The notes under the pieces: model-generated
The model's database searches: none
Seen by the model: the letters and a program-made list of their open reading frames with translations, nothing else
What the model was told of the DNA's origin: nothing
Shown here: positions 1 through 5,715 of the stretch, piece after piece
How the letters are laid out: every line of letters starts with the position of its first letter
Numbering within the stretch: position 1 is the first letter of the stretch
Assembly (NCBI RefSeq): GCF_009982895.1
Contig: NZ_WXZL01000042.1
Location: 1-20,215, forward strand
From: Deinococcus alpinitundrae
Lineage (GTDB): Bacteria > Deinococcota > Deinococci > Deinococcales > Deinococcaceae
Direction: 5' to 3'
Length of the DNA stretch: 20,215 bases
Position numbers and translations under genes: made by a program

Positions 1-125
1 CTCCAGCAGCTCTTGCTCCCTCGGCGTCCCAGTCATCCACCCCAGCTTAACGGCAGCACCCCCATCCAACGACGGAATTGGGGGGCGCTAATCAGATACA
101 GCAGCCTGATATTGCAAGAGGGAAG

Positions 126-146
126 TGGAGGGTCAGTTCGGTCTGG
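126..146 (+). repeat. Proposed left terminal repeat of IS3 element A
   Basis: The sequence begins TGGAGGGTCAGTTCGGTCTGG and overlaps the transposase stop codon (133-135). It resembles, imperfectly, the minus-strand sequence starting at 976. The match is moderate, so the boundary could be off by several bases. Confidence 0.4.
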
Positions 147-888
147 CCTGATGTTCCTCAAATCGAGTCGGTGAGCGGTACCCCAGACTGGAGTGGCGTC
201 GCTCGCGGTTATAGAAGACCTCGATCCACTCGAAAACCAGATTGCGCGTCTCAGCGCGGTTTCCCTGGGCCTTGTGGAGATCCAGTTCCAGCTTGAGGGT
301 GGAAAAGAAGCTCTCTATCGCGGCGTTGTCCCAGCATTCTCCCTTCCGGCTCATCCTCTGGAGCGCCTGGAGGCGCTCCAGAGCCTGTCGATACTCGCTA
401 CTGGCATATTGAACTCCCTGGTCTGAGTGATGGAGAATTCCCTGTCCAGGACAACGGTGATGCTGGGCCATCGTGAGGGCCGCCACGACCAGCTCGGTGT
501 GGAGTGTCTTGCGCATCGCCCAACCGACAGTCTTTCTGGAGAACAGATCCATCACCACTGCCAGGTAGATCCAGCCCTCGTGGGTGGGCAAATAGGTGAT
601 GTCCGTCACCCATTTCTAGTTCGGCTGGTTCGCAGTGAACTCGCGGTTGAGCAGATTCTCGACCACTGGATGCCGGTGATTGGAATTTGTCGTCGAGCGA
701 AACTTCCGCTTGCAGCGCACCTTGAGTCCTGCCACCTTCATCAGCCGGGTGATCCTCGCCCGACTCACCCGTAGCCCCTCGTCCGCCAAAACCGCCTGAA
801 CGCGGGGGGCACCGTAGGTGCCCCGGCTCTCCTGATGAATCCTTGGAATCAAAACTGTGAGGGTGACGTCTGCCTGGACGTCACGGTT
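133..888 (-). pseudogene. IS3 orfB transposase with amber stop and missing N-terminus
   Basis: This is the catalytic transposase subunit of element A. The N-terminal HTH_21-type part reads RIHQESRGTYGAPRV (about 844-800). The rve domain follows, with the first Asp in WVTDITY, the second in HHSDQG and the Glu in AIESFFSTLK. A TAG codon at 616-618 separates the two halves in the same frame (…ANQPN-stop-KWVTDITY). Family members usually have a sense codon such as Gln here, so a single C-to-T change could explain it. The conserved frame fades above about 888, where the upstream part was deleted. A downstream GTG at 609 could in theory restart translation, but the product would lack the DNA-binding part. 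Confidence 0.8.
863..884. repeat. 8-bp perfect inverted repeat
   Basis: GTGACGTC, six bases (TGCCTG), then GACGTCAC. It sits beside the internal deletion junction of IS3 element A. It could have promoted the deletion or be chance. No function is assigned. Confidence 0.5.
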
Positions 889-949
889 CTCTGGCCTTCT
901 CCAACTCGGCGGCGTAGTCGCGTTTGCTGGCCGTCATGTCAGTCTCCAT

Positions 950-976
950 TGTCCGTCAGACTGAACCCCTCCTCCA
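950..976 (-). repeat. Proposed right terminal repeat of IS3 element A
   Basis: Read on the minus strand from 976 it begins TGGAGGAGGGGTTCAGTCTG. It matches the left end only in part (a GG-TTC-GTCTG core). Its position fits well: the orfB homology of element B stops right next to it. Confidence 0.4.
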
Positions 977-1254
977 CGACACCGTAGCAAGATCAGCCGA
1001 CGTTCCCGCATCACCCGCAGGACGCGCTTGTGGTTCGCTGGACGTCCTCTGCGGGCGAGTTCATGGGTCACCCGGCGATCACCGTACCCGCTCCACTTCA
1101 ACACCACCGCCTCAATGTCTTCGGCCAGTGGCTGATCGCGGTCCAGCACATCCCGGCCCAGCCGGTGGACATACCAGGACCAGCTCACGTCGTGCAGGGC
1201 ACACAGGCGACGCACCGACACCGTGGGATGCGCGATACGCGCATCCGTGATCAT
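977..1254 (-). pseudogene. IS3 orfB transposase, N-terminal fragment
   Basis: This begins with ATG at 1254, overlapping the orfA stop by four bases (ATGA), so the two frames look translationally coupled. The fragment has the HTH_21-type region with GYGDRRVTHELARRG and NHKRVLRVMRE, typical of the region ahead of the rve domain in IS3 OrfB. After …LILLRCR the frame runs into the terminal repeat of element A and stops at 934-936. The whole DDE catalytic domain is missing, so it cannot act as a transposase. Confidence 0.75.
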
Positions 1255-1551
1255 CTGGTGCCTTTTTTCAAGGGGTACGTCGCCAGCGATTTTCGTAAGA
1301 TGGTGTTCTCCAAAGCCAGCTGGCCACAGTAGCGTTCCAATTCCGCGATGCGAAGTTCAGCGCTGCGGTCTGTTTTGGCACCATCGGTAAACGCGGCCTC
1401 ACCACGGTCTTCGACTTCTTTACGCCAGCGGTGAATCAGGCTGGGAGCTCGTGAGTGCTCCCGGCAGAGTTGGGCGGTGCTGTGCAGGCCAGCGTTGATT
1501 CCGGCCGACCACCTGAATCTTGAACTCACGGCTATGATTCCGTCCTGGCAT
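1251..1551 (-). pseudogene. IS3 orfA (HTH_8-type) with N-terminal frameshift
   Basis: OrfA is the helix-turn-helix subunit that binds the element ends. An ATG at 1551 starts MPGRNHSREFKIQVV, a typical OrfA beginning. The homology then jumps to another frame near 1505-1512 and continues INAGLHSTAQLCREHS…SLIHRWRKEVE, ending in a leucine-rich segment (ELRIAELERYCGQLALENTILRK) like the coiled coil of OrfA proteins. The frame change fits one extra base or two lost bases around GTCGGCCGG. The intact downstream frame alone could start at a GTG at 1529 but would lose the first residues. Confidence 0.7.
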
Positions 1552-1759
1552 CTGGGCTCCTTCGCGGTGCAGTCAGCGTAACGGCTGATCGGAGCGAAGT
1601 GTCTTGGCCTTTGGTCCTGTCCGGGGGATTCACTCCACCCTGAGCTGCACCCAGCAGACCGTCACTACCTACCGCGAGGACAGCGCGGTGGTCAAAGTGG
1701 CCCGCGACACCGTAACCCTCAGCCGCATTGGACCGCCCGGCGATCTGAGAGCCACCATC

Positions 1760-3166
1760 TTAACGCGTCAATTTAAGCTGTGTAAATGTCACAGCGATCC
1801 CGCGTTTATCGCCGCTTTTGAAAAGCATTGTCTTTCCATTCCAGTTGTCGTAATGAAATTCCAGGCGGTTTAGGCCCGGCTTACCAGGCAACGTTAGACG
1901 ATCTTTGTACTCACCATTCAGTTGCAGCGATACCGTCTTCAGGATCTTATTATTCAAAAAAATTCGGACACGTTGCTCAGGCACGGGCGTGCTGAGGGTC
2001 ACGTCCAGGGTTACGGGTTGTAAGGTGGGGAGCCAGAATGACACATCGCTCCGCTCAGGCCCGGCGTTCCTAAGCAAATTTTCACTGCCAAAAAAATTTT
2101 TGATCTCTGTGACATACGGATTTACACCCTTCACAATATCCAAAATGTTCCAGTCCATAACCCAACGCATTGCGCTCGATGTCTTGTCGCAGTTCGCAAA
2201 ATTTAGAAGGCAATCGCTCTTACCACGCGTCACCTCGCGTTCTAGCCACGGAAATGAATGAATGGCCCAATCTGGTTGGGATTCAAAATATAGAAATCGT
2301 TCCGGAATCTCCCAAAGAATCAATCTGGGGTTACGAAACTTGTACTCGTTTGACTGTATGTAGTCTGCGAGTGACTGCCAAAATCCCTTTCCTCCAATAG
2401 CGAAGCTTAGGATGTCGCGTTTTGTAGCAACCTTCAAAGCTTTGCTGAATGTTTGCTCATACGCAGTTGGCAGACCGCGCCCATCAAAGACAGCTGAATA
2501 ACTGGTGCCGAATAATGTCACAGCGGGTATCGGAGCGTCGCTAAGTAAGTCGGTGTTATCAAGTGTGAGACTTAGGCCGCCAATTGCTTCAGTTTCAAAA
2601 TGGGATTGCTGATTTTTGGGAATGTGGTCAATCAAGTCCATATGAGATGGTATGGCTGGAAGATCTTCTGCCGAAATATTAATCTCAGCCAAAGGACGCA
2701 ACTGGCTGGCCAGACTTTTCGCTATCGCCTCAGCGGCTACCTTCATTCCGAGCGGAGTCCAATGACTATCTGTTTTAAAGTACAGCTTACCTTCACTTTT
2801 ATGAGCAATCAACGGAGTTTTAAGATCTACATTAATTATACCCAGTCTATTAAGATCAGCTGTTATTCTTCTATAACTTCCATTATAGTCCAGAGAGGCC
2901 TTTAGATTGTCTGGTAAAAATTCAGAGTAGATACTTGCTTTAGTTGGAATTATCATGACGGCAACTTCAATGTGTCTCTCGCGAAGCATATGCACAGCTT
3001 GTGCTAGTGCGCTGAGCTGTTCATTATAAACGTTCCGCGTATTAGTGAATCTTTGAAGTTCTTCATTTGTAAAAAGCCAATTACTTTTTCCTTGCACAAC
3101 TGTAGGAAGTTCTTGAGCTTGAGCTATTGCGAGAAGGAAGGTGCCTAAAACCATCAATCGCTTCAT
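1760..3166 (-). CDS. AlgX/AlgJ-like SGNH polysaccharide O-acetyltransferase
   Basis: A 468-residue exported protein of the AlgJ/AlgX/DltD-like SGNH class, which transfers acetyl groups to exopolysaccharide in the periplasm or cell envelope. Residues 1-17 form a signal peptide (MKRLMVLGTFLLAIAQA). An early GKSNWLF motif follows. The likely catalytic Asp133 and His135 are in KTDSHWTPLG, and the nucleophile Ser222 in LFGTSYS. A WEIPER motif (285-290) is also typical. Residues from about 350 form a beta-rich C-terminal part, perhaps a carbohydrate-binding domain as in AlgX. The ATG at 3166 is preceded by a good ribosome-binding site (AGGAGAAAGA). No MBOAT partner (AlgI) or polymer synthase is nearby, and the gene stands alone between IS remnants. 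Its base composition is clearly more AT-rich than the neighbours, suggesting transfer. The family is clear; the substrate is unknown. Confidence 0.8.
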   Translation of the reverse strand: MKRLMVLGTFLLAIAQAQELPTVVQGKSNWLFTNEELQRFTNTRNVYNEQLSALAQAVHMLRERHIEVAVMIIPTKASIYSEFLPDNLKASLDYNGSYRRITADLNRLGIINVDLKTPLIAHKSEGKLYFKTDSHWTPLGMKVAAEAIAKSLASQLRPLAEINISAEDLPAIPSHMDLIDHIPKNQQSHFETEAIGGLSLTLDNTDLLSDAPIPAVTLFGTSYSAVFDGRGLPTAYEQTFSKALKVATKRDILSFAIGGKGFWQSLADYIQSNEYKFRNPRLILWEIPERFLYFESQPDWAIHSFPWLEREVTRGKSDCLLNFANCDKTSSAMRWVMDWNILDIVKGVNPYVTEIKNFFGSENLLRNAGPERSDVSFWLPTLQPVTLDVTLSTPVPEQRVRIFLNNKILKTVSLQLNGEYKDRLTLPGKPGLNRLEFHYDNWNGKTMLFKSGDKRGIAVTFTQLKLTR

Positions 3167-3575
3167 TCTTTCTCCTGATATGACACCCGCAAAAAACCTC
3201 AGGGACTTTCCAGACTACGACCAGAGTCTTATCTCCCAGCAACCCGACGTCCTCGTCCGAGGGGGTGTACTCGAGTTCGCATACCCTGTCAGTCTGGGGC
3301 TGCCCGTTGCCACTGGCACGTAACGTAGCAAATTACCAGTGCGCGACTTCCCTTTTCACCTGCACACCGTATCTGACAGGCAGCAAATTGACGCTGATAG
3401 CCTCCTACTCTTCGTCCACGCTCATGCCACTGAAGTTCAATTGAGAAGCGTTTTTAGAGAGGACGTGCTGCCGATCCTGGCGAAACTCGAAGGTCTGCCG
3501 GACATTCCCGGCCATAACCTGAGCGCTGCCCGTGCATGGCTTCGACGGGCTGCCCAGGGTAAGAAGACTTCCGAC
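3167..3575. other. No assignable gene between acetyltransferase and IS6 relic
   Basis: No convincing gene was found. On the minus strand a frame stays open from about 3320 into the start of the acetyltransferase gene and reads like protein (…RVCELEYTPSDEDVGLLGDK…). It has no start codon, so it might be the 3' scrap of a lost gene. Plus-strand frames here look like chance openings. The stretch must also hold the acetyltransferase promoter, which could not be pinned down. Confidence 0.4.
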
Positions 3576-3596
3576 GGTTGTTTTGCCTTAAATAGC
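3576..3596 (+). repeat. Terminal repeat of decayed IS6 element
   Basis: GGTTGTTTTGCCTTAAATAGC matches the 5' end of the IS6 fragment at 11185 with few differences, and has the GG…TGTTGC-like pattern common to IS6-family ends. It marks the left boundary of the remnant. Confidence 0.65.
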
Positions 3597-3612
3597 TGCA
3601 CGGCAATCTGAG

Positions 3613-3647
3613 GGTAGGGGTGGCCTGAACTACAGGCCACCCCTACC
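3613..3647. repeat. 15-bp perfect hairpin at IS6 3' end
   Basis: GGTAGGGGTGGCCTG (3613-3627), loop AACTA, then CAGGCCACCCCTACC (3633-3647). The stem is perfect and GC-rich. No run of T follows on either side, so it is not a standard intrinsic terminator. It lies between the end of the broken IS6 transposase and the terminal repeat. It might shield the element from outside transcription, or be a separate small palindromic insertion. Confidence 0.7.
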
Positions 3648-4283
3648 GCGACCGTTGACCACATCTGGAACACTTTTTGCTGATGATTTCGTCTGTTTGA
3701 GGCGGAAACGCTGGTTCAAGAGTGGTAGAGATTGGTGATTCGGACGTTCAAATTCAGGAATTCTTGAGCGTGTCTTCGACGCCTAAATCCTGGCTGGGAT
3801 CGGTCTTGTCGTCGTGTGGATCTCAACAATGTTGTTGCAGCGTGCCATTGAAATCATCTGCTAGTGGTCGACGTTGACCAAGCTGGAAATCTCTCGGACG
3901 CGCCCTCATAGCTCCGCAGCTGATCGGTGTAAATGACCTCTGGGACATCGTATTATCCCAGCAGCCGGGTCAGGAATGTCTTCGCCGCTTCAGTGTCCCG
4001 ATGCCTCTGAAGGAGGATGTCGAGCACGAACCCGTATTCGTCCACCGCCCTCCACAACCAGTGGCGAACGCTGTCCACACCTCGTTGAGATGCCACCGGG
4101 AACCCCGACGAGGTTCTCGGTGGCGCAGGTCTTCAGCGAAAGAGGGTCCGAACTCGGTACATCACTCGCAAAGGGTTTCATGATTGACTTGAATACCGCT
4201 CTGGTGCAGCAATTCTTGGGCATCTCGGTAACTGGTCTGAAATCGGTGGTAAAGCCAAACGGCGTGCTAGATAGGGTCTGAAA
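3626..4283 (-). pseudogene. IS6-family transposase relic
   Basis: Pieces of an IS6/IS240-type DDE transposase in several frames. In order they read AVWLYHRF, SYRDAQELLHQSGIQVNHETL, FGPSFAEDLRHREPRRGSRWHLNEV, HWLWRAVDEYGFVLDILLQRHRDTEAAKTFLTRLLG, YDVPEVIYTDQLRSYGA-like, ARCNNIVE, and finally QMWSTVAVGVA at the C-terminus. Stop codons (one right after FLTRLLG), an internal loss after HLNEV and frameshifts break the chain. The N-terminal ~20 residues are missing at the IS110 border. It is non-functional. Confidence 0.8.
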
Positions 4284-4304
4284 GGTAGGGCGTCAAGGAT
4301 CGGA

Positions 4305-5336
4305 TCAGCAGAGCACCTGCTTACCCAGCAATGCAGCCATTCGCTTGCTTTCGAATGCCTCGTCGTACGGCCGTCCTGAGGTCACGACCGCGAACCCAAT
4401 GCCAAGCAACTTCCGACCAAGTGCCACCAGCGCGACTTTTGCAGGTTTTCCACGCGCACGGAGCTGACGGTCATACTGTCCCACTGGCCCTTTGCATTTC
4501 ATGGCCCCGATCGCGGCAAGGGAGGCCGTGCGACGCAAATGTTCGTTTCCAGTTTTTGAGATATGGGCTGGCCCGGTCATCGCTCCCGATTGATGTGGGG
4601 CGGGCGCGATACCAGCGTACGCGGAGAGTTGACGACTGGAATGCAGGCCCAGGAAACTCTGGGTTTCTGCCAGCACGCTGGCAGCGGTGACAAAGCCATA
4701 GCCTGGAACGGTCAAGAGCAGCTTGAGAGGCTCGGAAAGCTCGGTGTTCATCGCCACCAAGGTGTGCATCGAGCGTTCGAGGGCGGTGATCTGCTCCTTG
4801 AGCAGATCAATGCGCTGCTGTACCAGCGCGACCACCGTCGTCATGGTGCGCGCCTTGTGCTGGAGGGCATGCAGCCGGTTACGCTCCTGGGTCAAGGTCT
4901 GCAGTAAGGTTTCCCGTTCTCGCACCAGAACTTTCAGTTCTTCGACCGACGCCAGCGGTGGTTTTCAGGGACTGGGCTGCATCACCACGCCATACCGCGC
5001 GATGATCTCGGCATCCATGGTGTCGGTCTTGCCGCGTCGCAAGACGGATCGGGCAAACAGCTTGATCTGTGCTGGGTTGATTACGCTGACCCGGCAGCCG
5101 GCCTGGTGTAGGGTCAGCGCGCAGGTCTCCCAGTACACACCGGTCGCTTCCATCACGACCTGAAGCTCAGCTGATGTGTGCCCGTGTGAGGCCGCCCAGC
5201 GGAGCAGTTGAGCACACCCGGCCACCGTATTCTCGACGTTCGGCAAGGCGCAAGGTGTGAACGGTGGGCAGCCTTCGGCAGCCCGCAGATGAGCAAAGAA
5301 CACGTCTTTGCCGATATCGATGCCAAGAACAACCAC
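4305..5336 (-). pseudogene. IS110-family DEDD transposase with one in-frame stop
   Basis: The recombinase of the IS110 element, 344 codons including stops, a normal family length. Its RuvC-like N-terminal domain has Asp7 (LGIDIGK), Glu63 (VMEATGVYWE), Asp105 and Asp108 (KTDTMDAEII). A central coiled-coil segment follows (QQRIDLLKEQITALE). The C-terminal Transposase_20 domain has PGYGFVTAASVLAE, LSAYAGIAPAPHQSG, whose Ser is the likely nucleophile, and HISKTGNEHLRR. A TGA at 4965-4967 interrupts it at codon 124 (…MQPSP-stop-KPPLASVEELK), with the same frame on both sides, so one base change such as TGG to TGA explains it. The C-terminal part could restart at a GTG at 4925. The ATG at 5336 follows GGGAGGTTTTTC. 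Confidence 0.85.
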
Positions 5337-5339
5337 GAA

Positions 5340-5610
5340 AAACCTCCCTGAAAAGTGGGGTGGTCAGGTCAACATGCTTTACTCGGACTGTCTCTTATAT
5401 GCAGGCTCGAGGCCTTGGATAGGGTGCAGTCTGCAAGAAAGCGCCCGGATCAGCCCGGTCTAGGACACGGTCTCGAACGACCAAAAGTGCGTACTGGCTT
5501 GCTGACCCGGACTGGCCGGACAGCTCATTCTGATCAGGAAGGCTGCCGAGACCTAGATATAAAAGTGCGTTTTAGAAGTCGCTTTGCTGGTATTCAAAGC
5601 GCTGTCAGGC
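5340..5610 (-). ncRNA. Candidate IS110 bridge-RNA region
   Basis: IS110-group elements are known to encode a structured bridge RNA in the non-coding end upstream of the transposase; it pairs with donor and target DNA. This stretch has the right place and size. It holds a 7-bp hairpin (5580-5586 with 5595-5601) and a short stem GGTC…GACC at 5469-5482. It also has a ten-base direct repeat AAAAGTGCGT (5483-5492 and 5561-5570). The nine-mer CGGATCAGC within it (around 5446) also occurs at the opposite end of the element (around 4291). These are suggestive only; folding and RNA boundaries were not determined. Confidence 0.3.
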
Positions 5611-5675
5611 GGCGAGTCATGACCTGATAGATGTGGTTCTCCAAGGTCATCGGGGGTGCTGTGAAGCTAGCGGTG

Positions 5676-5704
5676 CTGACGACCCATGAACCGAGACGTA
5701 TGAA
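5676..5704 (+). promoter_or_regulatory. Candidate near-leaderless promoter of the antiporter gene
   Basis: CTGACG (5676-5681), a 17-base spacer and TATGAA (5699-5704). Transcription would begin only a few bases before the ATG at 5716, and no Shine-Dalgarno sequence is present, so a nearly leaderless message is likely. The -35 match is only moderate. Confidence 0.45.
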
Positions 5705-5715
5705 ACACTGAACAC

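Larger units (their letters stand above)
126..976 (-). mobile_element. IS3-family element A, internally deleted
   Basis: A short IS3-family element read on the minus strand. Its orfB encodes an integrase-type (rve) DDE domain. Imperfect terminal repeats can be proposed at both ends, each starting TGGAGG and sharing a GTTC-GTCTG core. Between the right repeat and orfB only about 18 codons of a first reading frame remain (MTASKRDYAAEL..., from 938 downward) before the sequence runs into the middle of orfB. Most of orfA and the start of orfB therefore appear deleted. The element lies inside element B, whose orfB is cut off at about 977. It is very probably immobile by itself. The exact ends are inferred. 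Confidence 0.65.
977..1575 (-). mobile_element. IS3-family element B, 3' end missing
   Basis: A second IS3-family element on the minus strand, represented by orfA and the first third of orfB. Its orfB homology ends where element A begins, and no continuation was found on the far side of A. Element B was therefore either truncated by A or lost its 3' part later. Its 5' end may lie near 1575, where the minus strand starts TGACTGCACCGCGAAGG, but no partner repeat survives to confirm this. Confidence 0.6.
3576..4283 (-). mobile_element. IS6-family element, heavily decayed
   Basis: A remnant of an IS6-family element on the minus strand. Its 3' terminal repeat (GGTTGTTTTGCCTTAAATAGC, 3576-3596) nearly matches the 5' terminal repeat of the other IS6 fragment in this window (from 11185, GGTTGTGTTGCCTTAATT). 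The transposase between is broken many times. The 5' end is missing because the IS110 element starts there. The two IS6 copies are related but clearly diverged. Confidence 0.75.
4284..5610 (-). mobile_element. IS110-family element (ends approximate)
   Basis: An IS110-family element on the minus strand. The transposase gene fills 4305-5336, with only about 20 bases of 3' flank before the IS6 relic starts and up to about 270 bases of non-coding sequence on the 5' side. This asymmetric layout, with the long non-coding end upstream, is that of the IS110 group rather than IS1111. Such elements lack inverted terminal repeats, so the outer ends are inferred: the left from where the IS6 homology starts, the right only loosely. 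Confidence 0.65.

Noticed and set aside
1..36. Minus-strand frame starting ATG at 36 (MTGTPREQELLE) running off the window edge.
   Set aside because: Only 12 codons are visible and there is no good ribosome-binding site. It could be a real gene start or part of a transposon; not enough to call.
1604..1759. Plus-strand open frame with protein-like text (TLSCTQQTVTTYREDSAVVKV).
   Set aside because: It has no recognised family or start signal and runs on into the antisense of the acetyltransferase gene. It may be a scrap of a lost gene, but this cannot be supported.
1777..1795. GCTGTG-N7-CACAGC hairpin as a terminator of the acetyltransferase gene.
   Set aside because: It lies inside the last codons and has no T run after it on the coding strand.
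3339..3611. Plus-strand 90-codon frame.
   Set aside because: It crosses the terminal repeat of the IS6 relic and has no family resemblance. Chance opening.
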